Source: Crocinitomicaceae bacterium (GTDB lineage: Bacteria > Bacteroidota > Bacteroidia > Flavobacteriales_D > Crocinitomicaceae). From it: 64,000 nucleotides of DNA. The DNA lies in NCBI GenBank assembly GCA_020635955.1, contig JACJYW010000012.1, positions 52,529 through 116,528 on the forward strand, read 5' to 3'. The notes beneath the pieces were generated by a model that did no database searches, had not been told where the DNA came from, and saw only the letters and a list, made by a program, of their open reading frames with translations. A program made the position numbers and the translations under genes. Shown here piece after piece: positions 53,711 through 61,600 of this stretch (positions within the stretch are counted from its first letter, which is position 1; the number at the start of each line of letters is the position of its first letter).

Positions 53711-54123
53711 TGGCACTTTCTCCCAAAGAGATTATTGATAAAATGATGGCTGCTGATGAAATGAGTCAGTGGTTAGGAATTGAAATTCTGGATCCCATTC
53801 CTGGCGCAACAAGTATTCGAATGACTGTTCGTAAAGATATGGTTAACGGTTTTAATGTAGCGCATGGTGGCATTACTTATTCCCTGGCGGATAGTGCCTT
53901 AGCCTTTTCGTCAAATTCGCACGGCATTAGATCCATGTCCATAGAAACATCTATATCACATCTCAAAATGGTGAAAGTTGGAGATGTATTGACCGTAAAA
54001 ACAAAGGAATTATCGCTCTCCAGAAAAGTAGGGGTTTATGAAATGGACGTCTTAAATCAAGACAATCAGTTAGTTGCACATTTCAAAGGGACTGTATACA
54101 GATCAGGTATTGAGTGGGAATAA
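53710..54123 (+). CDS. paaI: PaaI-type hotdog thioesterase
   Basis: A 137-residue acyl-CoA thioesterase of the hotdog fold. The active-site region is VNGFNVAHGGITYSLADSALAF: N46, HGG at 52-54 and D61, the same spacing and numbering as E. coli PaaI. PaaI releases CoA from ring-hydroxylated phenylacetyl-CoA, preventing CoA trapping when the paa pathway stalls. It is not in the paaABCD cluster 8 kb upstream but is coupled to a SiaC-like gene (TAATG overlap). It may serve paa, or act more generally. Confidence 0.85.
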   Translation: MALSPKEIIDKMMAADEMSQWLGIEILDPIPGATSIRMTVRKDMVNGFNVAHGGITYSLADSALAFSSNSHGIRSMSIETSISHLKMVKVGDVLTVKTKELSLSRKVGVYEMDVLNQDNQLVAHFKGTVYRSGIEWE

Positions 54124-54165
54124 ATTTTTTCCTACTTTAGGACCGCTCAACCACGCACTCATAAC

Positions 54166-54570
54166 ATGAATCTTGATCCTGGTCAAATTATTGACACTAT
54201 TGAATTTCCTAAAACCACTTATTATTTCCGTCAGGATGGAATAGTGATCATTCGTATCAAACCAGATGTTCATCTTGAAGTGGAAGATTCAAAAGCAGAG
54301 CAGGAAATGTTATATAGTGTAAAAGCTCATTTGATCCCAATGAAAGTCATGATCATTCCTGGCGAAGGCGCCTCTGTCTCAAAGGAAGTTAGAGATTATT
54401 CCAATTCGCCGGAAAACACCAAGATGATCAAAGCCGAAGCAATTGTTGTCAGTGCTTTAGCACATAAGATCATGGCAAACTTCATAACGAAATTCTACAA
54501 AACCCCAATGCCTGTTAAGATCTTCAATAGTGAAAAGAAGGCGCTGGATTGGTTGATCAATCACAAATAA
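54166..54570 (+). CDS. STAS/SpoIIAA-like small protein
   Basis: A 134-residue cytoplasmic protein. The end (KAEAIVVSALAHKIMANFITKFYK, then KIFNSEKKALDWLINHK) matches a STAS/SpoIIAA-like domain family common in Bacteroidota, and the middle holds the VMIIPGEGASVSKEVRDYS segment. It has no obvious phosphorylatable serine in the classical anti-sigma-antagonist position that I can place with confidence. Together with the SiaC-like and PP2C genes it could form a phosphorylation switch. Only 12 bases separate its stop from that of the convergent secA. Confidence 0.75.
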   Translation: MNLDPGQIIDTIEFPKTTYYFRQDGIVIIRIKPDVHLEVEDSKAEQEMLYSVKAHLIPMKVMIIPGEGASVSKEVRDYSNSPENTKMIKAEAIVVSALAHKIMANFITKFYKTPMPVKIFNSEKKALDWLINHK

Positions 54571-54582
54571 TAGCTCAGGTAA

Positions 54583-57500
54583 TTAAGCTTCCTGATTTAC
54601 CACCATCCATTGACCTGACTTGATCAAAGGTTCAGCTGCTTTAAACTTTACCACTCTTGTTTCACCTGTTTGTAAGTTTCTGATCTCTACTTTATCGTTT
54701 CTACCAATTTTAGGTTCAACAACTACTGGTTGTCGCTTAGGCTGTTGATTTCCTGAACTTGCCATTGCTTCTTCGTAACCCTCACTTCCTGAAAACTGTT
54801 CAGGATTTGATTTATTTACAGAAGCATTCTCGTAAGCACTTTCAAAAGTTTGAGCTTGTTGAACAGGACGTGATTGCTGAGTTGGGAGACTAGCTTTACT
54901 CAAGAAGCTCACTACTTCTTTACTCATTTTACCCATCATTCCTTTAAACAATTCGAAAGATTCCTTTTTGTAGATAACCAACGGATCTTTTTGCTCAATA
55001 GAAGCATGCTGAACAGCCGTTCTCAAGTCATCCATTTGTCTCAAATGATCTTTCCACTCATTATCAATAAACCCAAGAGTAATGATCTTTTCAATTTGCT
55101 TTTTCAGGTTCTTTGCTCCTGCTTTATGCGTTTCTTCAAGATTCAAAATACAGTTAATAGACTTTTCTCCATCTGTAATAGGGAAAGCCATTTGCTTGTA
55201 TTCTGTTTCATTCTGATAAACCTGTTCAACAACCGGTTTAGCCATTTTCGCTAATTCTTCAGATTTGTTTTCATATGCAGTCATAGCTGCATCATAGATC
55301 TGATCGATCAATGTAGATGGATTTGCATTAAAGAATTCATCTCTTGAAACCGGTGGATTAATATGCAAGTATTGAACAAGATCAATTTCAAATGCATCAT
55401 AATCCTTTGCAAAGAAATGGTGATTTACCACCTCCTCAGCTACATCATAAAACATATTTGACACGTCTAGTTCAAGACGATCCCCAAATAAGGCATTTCT
55501 TCTTTTCTTATAGATAGCATTACGTTGAGCATTCATTACGTCATCATACTCAAGCAAACGCTTACGCACACCAAAGGCATTCTCTTCTACTTTCTTTTGA
55601 GCTCTTTCAATTGATTTGGTGATCATTGAGTGCTGGATCACCTCACCATCTTTATAACCCATACGGTCCATGATCTTGGCAATACGATCAGAACCAAACT
55701 TACGCATCAATCCATCTTCCAATGAAACAAAGAATTGTGATGAACCTGGATCTCCCTGACGACCGGCACGACCTCTTAACTGTCTGTCTACACGTCTGGA
55801 ATCATGTCTCTCAGTACCTATGATCGCTAAACCTCCGGCCTGAATAACTTCCGGTGTTAATTTGATATCCGTACCACGACCCGCCATATTCGTTGCAATA
55901 GTCACTTTACCCGATTGCCCAGCCTCTGCCACGATCTCTGATTCACGTTGGTGATGCTTGGCGTTCAATACATTATGCGGAATGTTTCTCATTTTCAACA
56001 TCCTGCTTAATAACTCAGAGATCTCAACGGTTGTTGTTCCTACAAGAACTGGTCTTCCTGATTTTACCAATTTGTCTACTTCCTCAATCACCGCATTGAA
56101 TTTTTCTCTTTGCGTTCTGTAAACCAAATCTTCTTCATCTCTACGCGAAATAGGTTTGTTGGTAGGAATAACCACAACATCTAATTTGTAGATATCCCAC
56201 ATCTCTTGTGCCTCTGTTTCAGCTGTACCGGTCATCCCTGATAACTTGTGATACATTCTGAAGAAGTTTTGTAGCGTAACCGTAGCGTAGGTTTGTGTTG
56301 CCGCTTCAACTTTAACATTTTCCTTGGCCTCAATCGCCTGGTGAAGACCATCAGAATAACGTCTTCCTTCCATGATACGACCAGTTTGCTCGTCAACGAT
56401 CTTCACTTTTCCATCCATGATCACATACTCCACTTCTTTCTCAAAAAGAGTATAAGCTTTCAACAACTGGTTCATAGAGTGAATACGCTCTGACTTCACT
56501 TTGTATTCTGCGATCAATGCTTCTTTTTCTTTAAGCATATCTGAACGCATCATGCCTGAACTATCAATGGAGTTCATTTTCTCAGCAACATCCGGTAAGA
56601 TGTAGTAATCAGCATCTTCCCCTTGTGCAAGTAGGTCAATTCCTTTCTCAGTAAGATCAATTTGATTGTGCTTCTCGTTGATCACAAAGTAAAGTTCCTT
56701 ATCGATCTTAGGCATTTCACGTTCTCTATCTTGCAAATAGTAATTTTCAGTTTTTTGCAATTGAGCTTTGATGCCTGGTTCAGATAAGAACTTAATTAAA
56801 GCTTTATTCTTAGGTAAACCTCTGTGACATCTCAATAAAGCATCTGATCCTTCTTGTAGCGTATCTTTATCTACGGAACCATCTTCCATACCAGCTAATT
56901 TCTTTTTGGCTTCAATGATCAGATCATTGATCAATTTACGTTGAGCCTGAACTACTCGTTCGATCTTTGGTTTCAACTCATTGAATTCATGTTTATCACC
57001 TCCAGCAGTTGGACCTGAAATGATCAATGGCGTTCTTGCATCATCAATCAAAACTGAATCGACCTCATCAATGATTGCAAAGTGATGTTTATGCTGCACG
57101 ATCTCACTTGGATCAGAAGACATGTTATCTCTTAGGTAGTCGAAACCGAATTCATTATTGGTTCCAAATGTAATATCAGCACGATAAGCTGCCTTTCTTT
57201 CAGCAGAATTCGGTCTTGTTTTATCAATACAATCAACGGTTAAACCATGAAATTGATATAAAGGCCCCATCCATTCAGAGTCCCTTTTTGCCAGATAATC
57301 ATTGACAGTTACAACATGCACCCCTTTTCCTGAAAGAGCATTAAGGTAAACTGGTAAAGTTGCTACCAAAGTTTTACCTTCCCCTGTCTGCATCTCAGCA
57401 ATATTTCCTTTATGCAAAACGGCTCCACCATACAACTGAACATCATAATGAACCATATTCCAGCTCACTTGAGCACCGGCAGCCGTCCACGATTTATGAT

Positions 57501-57963
57501 AGATTGCTTTATCACCATCAATAGTAACAAAATCTCTTGATTGAGCTAATTCACGGTCGTAATCAGTAGCCGTTACCACTACATCCTCTTCTGCAGCAAA
57601 CCTTTTGGCTGTTTCCTTCACAACTGCGAAAGCCTCTGGTAAGATCCCTTCCAATACTTCTTCAATTTCCTGATCTACCGTCTTTTTAAGCTTATCTACT
57701 GTGTTATAGATCTCCTCTTTTTCTTGAAAGTCCATTGAAGGATTTTCATCTACCTTCATTTCTAATGATGCTATTTCATTTTCGTATTTCTCGATCGCGG
57801 CATTGATCTCTCCTTTAAAAGCTATGGTTTTAGCTCTAAGCTCATCATTAGAAAGGGCCTGGATACTGCTTTCATAGGATTTTACGCGGTCTACATATGG
57901 TTGATAGATACGATCGTCTTTTTTTGACTTACTACCTACGATCTTCTTAAATACGTTTAGCAT
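54583..57963 (-). CDS. secA: Protein translocase ATPase SecA (Bacteroidota long form)
   Basis: An 1126-residue motor that drives secretory proteins through SecYEG. Walker A GEGKT lies at 194-198 and DEVD at 299-302; the first NBD motif is about 90 residues later than in E. coli because of an acidic insertion (about 57-150). A second insertion follows DARTPLIISGPTAGG (from about 320). The second ATPase domain has TNMAGRGTDIKL and RQLRGRAGRQGDPGSS. The C-terminus does not carry the Cys3-His SEC-C zinc motif but ends GRNDKVEIRNLQTGETRVVKF...WMVVNQEA, a beta-rich segment. Both features are known in Bacteroidota SecA. A palindrome covers its promoter (57996-58010). Confidence 0.97.
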   Translation of the reverse strand: MLNVFKKIVGSKSKKDDRIYQPYVDRVKSYESSIQALSNDELRAKTIAFKGEINAAIEKYENEIASLEMKVDENPSMDFQEKEEIYNTVDKLKKTVDQEIEEVLEGILPEAFAVVKETAKRFAAEEDVVVTATDYDRELAQSRDFVTIDGDKAIYHKSWTAAGAQVSWNMVHYDVQLYGGAVLHKGNIAEMQTGEGKTLVATLPVYLNALSGKGVHVVTVNDYLAKRDSEWMGPLYQFHGLTVDCIDKTRPNSAERKAAYRADITFGTNNEFGFDYLRDNMSSDPSEIVQHKHHFAIIDEVDSVLIDDARTPLIISGPTAGGDKHEFNELKPKIERVVQAQRKLINDLIIEAKKKLAGMEDGSVDKDTLQEGSDALLRCHRGLPKNKALIKFLSEPGIKAQLQKTENYYLQDREREMPKIDKELYFVINEKHNQIDLTEKGIDLLAQGEDADYYILPDVAEKMNSIDSSGMMRSDMLKEKEALIAEYKVKSERIHSMNQLLKAYTLFEKEVEYVIMDGKVKIVDEQTGRIMEGRRYSDGLHQAIEAKENVKVEAATQTYATVTLQNFFRMYHKLSGMTGTAETEAQEMWDIYKLDVVVIPTNKPISRRDEEDLVYRTQREKFNAVIEEVDKLVKSGRPVLVGTTTVEISELLSRMLKMRNIPHNVLNAKHHQRESEIVAEAGQSGKVTIATNMAGRGTDIKLTPEVIQAGGLAIIGTERHDSRRVDRQLRGRAGRQGDPGSSQFFVSLEDGLMRKFGSDRIAKIMDRMGYKDGEVIQHSMITKSIERAQKKVEENAFGVRKRLLEYDDVMNAQRNAIYKKRRNALFGDRLELDVSNMFYDVAEEVVNHHFFAKDYDAFEIDLVQYLHINPPVSRDEFFNANPSTLIDQIYDAAMTAYENKSEELAKMAKPVVEQVYQNETEYKQMAFPITDGEKSINCILNLEETHKAGAKNLKKQIEKIITLGFIDNEWKDHLRQMDDLRTAVQHASIEQKDPLVIYKKESFELFKGMMGKMSKEVVSFLSKASLPTQQSRPVQQAQTFESAYENASVNKSNPEQFSGSEGYEEAMASSGNQQPKRQPVVVEPKIGRNDKVEIRNLQTGETRVVKFKAAEPLIKSGQWMVVNQEA

Positions 57964-57987
57964 TATTTCTTGTAAAAAATGAATTTG

Positions 57988-58010
57988 TAAAAATAAGAGG
58001 AATATCCTCT
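57988..58010 (-). promoter_or_regulatory. secA promoter with adjoining palindrome
   Basis: Minus strand TATTTTTA (57988-57995; one mismatch to TAnnTTTG) 25 bases before the ATG, with the perfect palindrome AGAGGA-ATA-TCCTCT (57996-58010) directly upstream of it, between the -7 and the expected -33. Possible repressor site. The rest of the 284-base gap (58011-58187) shows no gene or recognisable element. Confidence 0.4.
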
Positions 58011-58187
58011 ACTGCGGGAAAAATTGGCACAAATTGTTCCAATAATTAAAAACGGACAAGATGGCTGATTATGCTTGAGTTAGCGGAGAAAAATCGGGTA
58101 TAATGACCGAATTCCTGAAAAATACCTGCCAAAAATGGTAGTATAACCTTATTTAGTCGACTGAAAAGTGTAAATCTTACAAGTGGA

Positions 58188-58223
58188 ATAAAAAAAATCC
58201 CATCACCGAAATAGGGATGGGAT
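58188..58223 (-). terminator. Terminator after the DUF2795 gene
   Basis: Minus strand ATCCCATC / GATGGGAT with an 11-base loop, followed by eight Ts. On the plus strand the stem is followed by CTTTTT, so weak termination may occur both ways. Confidence 0.85.
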
Positions 58224-58247
58224 CTTTTTAAATCGAATTAAAATATC

Positions 58248-58469
58248 TTAATATTCGTCTTCGTTGAAGAAGAAGTCTTCTTTAGTAGGGTAATCAGGCC
58301 ATATCTCTTCTATACTTTCGTATGTTTCTCCTTCATCTTCTATTTCCTGTAGATTTTCAACTACTTCTAATGGCGCTCCGGTTCTCATAGCAAAGTCGAT
58401 CAACTCGTCTTTTGCTGCTGGCCATGGAGCATCTTCAAGATATGATGCCAATTCCAACGTCCAATACAT
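58248..58469 (-). CDS. DUF2795 family small acidic protein
   Basis: A 73-residue protein. WTLELASYLEDAPWPAAKDELIDFAMRTGAPLEVVENLQEI is the DUF2795 signature, followed by an acidic tail (EDFFFNEDEY). Members are common in Flavobacteriales; no function is established. It has its own promoter and terminator. Confidence 0.88.
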   Translation of the reverse strand: MYWTLELASYLEDAPWPAAKDELIDFAMRTGAPLEVVENLQEIEDEGETYESIEEIWPDYPTKEDFFFNEDEY

Positions 58470-58491
58470 AATTTAACAGTTTACTTTTTCG

Positions 58492-58522
58492 CAAATGAAA
58501 TTTTTTTTACCTAATAAAACAA
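58492..58522 (-). promoter_or_regulatory. Promoter of the DUF2795 gene
   Basis: Minus strand TTG (58520-58522), 20 bases, TTCATTTG (58492-58499; one mismatch to TAnnTTTG), 22 bases before the ATG. Confidence 0.5.
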
Positions 58523-58562
58523 GCTTTTAACGAAAAAAATTCAAATTAATTGCAAAAAGCCT

Positions 58563-59111
58563 CTATTTATCAGGCTTCCAAGGTATCTCATTTGCACCTA
58601 ATTGCTTTGTTAAATAGCGAGAATAAACGAACAAATAATCGCTTAAACGATTTAGGAATATCAGTATTTTCGGGTCTTGCGGGGAATTTCCGTTCAATTC
58701 TACCACTAAACGCTCTGCTCGGCGACAAACACAACGTGCAATATGGCAAAATGAAACGTGTTCATGACCACCCGGAAGCACAAAGAATTTCATGGGTTCA
58801 AGGCGTTCATCCATCCAGTCAATTGAGTTTTCTAAGCGGATAACATCATTATCTTTCAATTCAGGTAAAGTCATTTTTGATTTTTCAGGATCTGAAGCCA
58901 ACCATGACCCTAAAGTGAAAAGTCTATCCTGTATAAAGATGATCTCTTCTACAAATCGATCCTCAGTAGCGGTATCTCTCAATAACCCCATGTACGAATT
59001 CAATTCATCTACCGTACCGTATGCATCAATCCTCAGATCAAACTTAGGTACTCGGGTTCCGCCGATCAAACCAGTTTTACCTGTATCTCCTTTTTTAGTA
59101 TAAACTTTCAT
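58563..59111 (-). CDS. PduO-type ATP:cob(I)alamin adenosyltransferase
   Basis: A 182-residue trimeric enzyme that adenosylates corrin(I) to form adenosylcobalamin. Motifs are TKKGDTGKTGLIGGTRVPK (ATP binding, about 4-22), RIDAYGTVDELNSYMG (about 27-42) and CRRAERLVVEL with the catalytic arginine (about 128-138). The length is usual for the PduO group. No B12 synthesis gene is nearby; it probably serves a B12-dependent enzyme such as methylmalonyl-CoA mutase elsewhere, from salvaged cobalamin (inference). Separate from its neighbours. Confidence 0.93.
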   Translation of the reverse strand: MKVYTKKGDTGKTGLIGGTRVPKFDLRIDAYGTVDELNSYMGLLRDTATEDRFVEEIIFIQDRLFTLGSWLASDPEKSKMTLPELKDNDVIRLENSIDWMDERLEPMKFFVLPGGHEHVSFCHIARCVCRRAERLVVELNGNSPQDPKILIFLNRLSDYLFVYSRYLTKQLGANEIPWKPDK

Positions 59112-59136
59112 AATCTAACTAGTTGTTGACTTGAAC

Positions 59137-59234
59137 GTCATTTCGAACGTAGTGAGAAATCTTTATAAATCTGTGGAAACTAAATAAAAAGATTTCTCCA
59201 TTACTCCGACAAAGTCGGATCCAGTCGAAATGAC
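59137..59234. repeat. Palindromic interspersed repeat (REP/MITE-like)
   Basis: A 98-base element with three nested inverted repeats: outer GTCATTTCGA (59137-59146) / TCGAAATGAC (59225-59234), middle GAGAAATCTTT (59154-59164) / AAAGATTTCTC (59188-59198), and an inner side hairpin TCCGAC-AAA-GTCGGA (59205-59219). The GTCATTTCGA...GAGAAATCT pattern is a familiar intergenic repeat in Flavobacteria and relatives. It lies between the adenosyltransferase and methyltransferase genes. No second copy was noticed in this window. Confidence 0.72.
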
Positions 59235-59242
59235 AATTAAAG

Positions 59243-60001
59243 TTAAAACTTTAATACAAAATGCTCTTTTGCCTGTTCATGCCTTTTCAATACAATTCCC
59301 ATTCTGAAAAACTCCATACTCACATGAATTTCCTTTGAGGAGCAAATTTCATCCCAGGCTCTTCTCATCCCTTCACTCCAGTTAATATCATCAAAAATGA
59401 TGAATGTATCATTGTGAGCCTTTGATAGGATCTGTTTAAAATAGTCCATTGTTGGCTCGTATCCATGATTACCATCAATATAGACAAGATCTAGCTTATC
59501 CATTGAACTTAATACTTGTGGTAAAACCGAACTGAATTCAGCATTTACGAACTCAATGTTCCCAAATCTAGGGCTCCAGAATTTCTTGGCTTCCGAATAG
59601 ATATTTGGGCATCCTTCAATGGTAATGACCTTTTTAGCATACTCAGCCATGTGTGCCGTTCCTATCCCTAATGAAGTTCCAAGCTCTAAACAGGTATCAA
59701 GTTTATAATATGACACCAGCCTTCCTAACAACCTGCCATACTTTCTATCAACAGCCTGAACTTTTACCAATTCAGAAATTTTTCTGGAATTGGAATTGCC
59801 TTTTTTTGAACCCTGTCCCAGATCTGTGATCTCTATTTCTCTATTATCTTTTAAAAGTGTTCGTCTCACATGTTGGATATACTCATCATCAAGTGCTTTT
59901 GCTTTTAGAACCACTTCATTGTAAAATTCAAAAACAAATGGAGAATGAATTCCGTGAGCGTTCACGGCATTTTTCCTATATGAAATGTAGGCTTTTAACA
60001 T
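59243..60001 (-). CDS. Class I SAM-dependent methyltransferase
   Basis: A 252-residue cytoplasmic methyltransferase. Motif I is TCLELGTSLGIGTAHMAEYA (about 105-124), motif II VITIEG, and LDLVYIDGNHGYEPTMDYF (about 170-188) resembles the metal-linked region of catechol O-methyltransferase-type enzymes. The opening SYRKNAVNAHGIHSPFVFEFYNEV is conserved in a Bacteroidota-specific group whose substrate is unknown. The palindromic repeat at 59137-59234 lies 8 bases beyond its stop. Confidence 0.85.
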   Translation of the reverse strand: MLKAYISYRKNAVNAHGIHSPFVFEFYNEVVLKAKALDDEYIQHVRRTLLKDNREIEITDLGQGSKKGNSNSRKISELVKVQAVDRKYGRLLGRLVSYYKLDTCLELGTSLGIGTAHMAEYAKKVITIEGCPNIYSEAKKFWSPRFGNIEFVNAEFSSVLPQVLSSMDKLDLVYIDGNHGYEPTMDYFKQILSKAHNDTFIIFDDINWSEGMRRAWDEICSSKEIHVSMEFFRMGIVLKRHEQAKEHFVLKF

Positions 60002-60065
60002 TGGGATAAGCTAAGGACTCAAAATTGTTGTAATTTTAAAGCCTCTCAGACGAAATTAAGTCATT

Positions 60066-61481
60066 TTGAAAGACAAGATAGAAGCACAACGAAAAAAAAT
60101 TGAGAAAGGAAATCCTATTCTTGATCTAGTTGCGCCATGTCAGATCAATGACGGGATCGAGTCTTTGAATTCTGAAAATGCTGAGTATTACCTTAAACTA
60201 TTTGAGGAAAAGAGAACTGAATTAGATATTAGTTTTTTTGTCCCCGCTTCAGGTTCAGGTTCAAGAATGTTTAGTGCTCTTTTTGAAGTTTCGCAGCAAG
60301 ATGATCCTTCTGAAGAAAGTAGATCCATAGTCAATTCATTTATTGAGAATCTAAGATCATTTCCGTTTTTTGATTCACAATTGGACGAATTAGCATGTGA
60401 CTATAAGGCAGGAAAAGTGAATAAGAAGGCCATTATTGATTATGTTATTACTTCTGAAAAAGGATTGCAACTAGGTCTTAGTCCTAAGGGTTTGATCCCA
60501 TTTCATAAATACGACAATTTCACTCTGAATCCATTCCAGGAACATTTGGCACAAGGCAGTAATATTGCCGGTGAGAATGCAGGATTTCATTTTACTATTA
60601 ATGCTCAATTCGAGACTGAGATAAAAGAATCTCTTGAATCGATCAATAAATTTCATGGAACAAAATTCCACTATCAGTTTTCAGAGCAAGATCCGGAAAC
60701 AGATTCGGTGGCTTTTCATCCAGACTTAACTCCTGTCAAATTAGAAAACGGGGAATTGCTTAAACGACCGGCTGGTCATGGTGCATTATTAGGAAACCTG
60801 AACCAGATTGATGCTGATATTATCTTCATTCGAAACATAGATAATATGCAGCATATGAATAAAGCTGAGACTTCATTAAATACTCGAAAAATATTGGGAG
60901 GTGCCTTACTGGAATTAAGCAATGAGGTGCATAACGTGCTTTCAAAAATTGAAAGAAGTCACGCATTTGAGAGTTCGTTGAAAACCTTGAATGAAAAATA
61001 CGATCTTCGATTATCTGAAAAACAACTATTGGATTCATCTCATGCATATCAGGCTTTGAACAGACCGATTCGTATTTGTGGAATGGTAAAGAATGTAGGA
61101 CAGCCCGGAGGTGGACCATTCTGGGTGAATGATGCTGAAGGCAATCCAAGAAGACAGATCGTTGAAAAATCGCAGATCATTGATAATCCTGATCAGGTTA
61201 AATTAATGGAGGCTGCCACGCATTTCAATCCTGTTGAATTAGTTTGCTCCGTTCGAAACTACAAAGGAGAGAAATTCGATCTAAATAATTTCGTTGATAA
61301 TGATCAATACTTCATTGTACATAAAACACATGAAGGAGAAGACATTGTTTATCTTGAAGAACCCGGACTATGGAACGGATCAATGGATCAATGGATCACG
61401 GTTTTTTATGAAATTGAAAGTGAATGTTTTAGTCCCGTAAAAACAGTGATGGATCTACTGGAATCGGCGCACCAAGCTTAG
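60066..61481 (+). CDS. DUF4301 family protein with TTG start
   Basis: A 471-residue cytoplasmic protein of a Bacteroidota-restricted family. FFVPASGSGSRMFSALF (about 57-73) resembles the nucleotide-binding loop of sugar-nucleotidyltransferases, and later RPAGHGALLGNLNQIDADIIFIRNIDN and GMVKNVGQPGGGPFWV are family-conserved, suggesting a transferase fold; the activity is not established. The only usable start is TTG at 60066: an in-frame stop lies 9 bases upstream and the first internal Met is at residue 68, past the conserved ILDLVAPCQINDG. It is convergent with the feo operon, sharing 4 bases at the stop codons. Confidence 0.88.
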   Translation: MKDKIEAQRKKIEKGNPILDLVAPCQINDGIESLNSENAEYYLKLFEEKRTELDISFFVPASGSGSRMFSALFEVSQQDDPSEESRSIVNSFIENLRSFPFFDSQLDELACDYKAGKVNKKAIIDYVITSEKGLQLGLSPKGLIPFHKYDNFTLNPFQEHLAQGSNIAGENAGFHFTINAQFETEIKESLESINKFHGTKFHYQFSEQDPETDSVAFHPDLTPVKLENGELLKRPAGHGALLGNLNQIDADIIFIRNIDNMQHMNKAETSLNTRKILGGALLELSNEVHNVLSKIERSHAFESSLKTLNEKYDLRLSEKQLLDSSHAYQALNRPIRICGMVKNVGQPGGGPFWVNDAEGNPRRQIVEKSQIIDNPDQVKLMEAATHFNPVELVCSVRNYKGEKFDLNNFVDNDQYFIVHKTHEGEDIVYLEEPGLWNGSMDQWITVFYEIESECFSPVKTVMDLLESAHQA

Positions 61482-61600
61482 CAGTTGCAATCTTTAGAAC
61501 ATCCGTCAGATTTCTTTGCTCTTCTTTTAAAGAATCTAATTCCCAAATACAGGATCGAGATCAGAAATAAACTATATACTGCTATATGCTGAATATCCAT
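61478..61600 (-). CDS. FeoB-associated Cys-rich membrane protein
   Basis: A 40-residue protein: one membrane helix (IAVYSLFLISILYLGIRFF), then basic KRRAKK and a cysteine-rich end DGCSKDCNC. This is the pfam12669-type small protein found after feoB in many bacteria, presumed to aid iron transfer or FeoB stability. Its ATG overlaps the feoB stop (TAATG), so translation is coupled. A longer frame exists upstream inside feoB, but the overlap ATG is clearly preferred. Confidence 0.88.
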   Translation of the reverse strand: MDIQHIAVYSLFLISILYLGIRFFKRRAKKSDGCSKDCNC

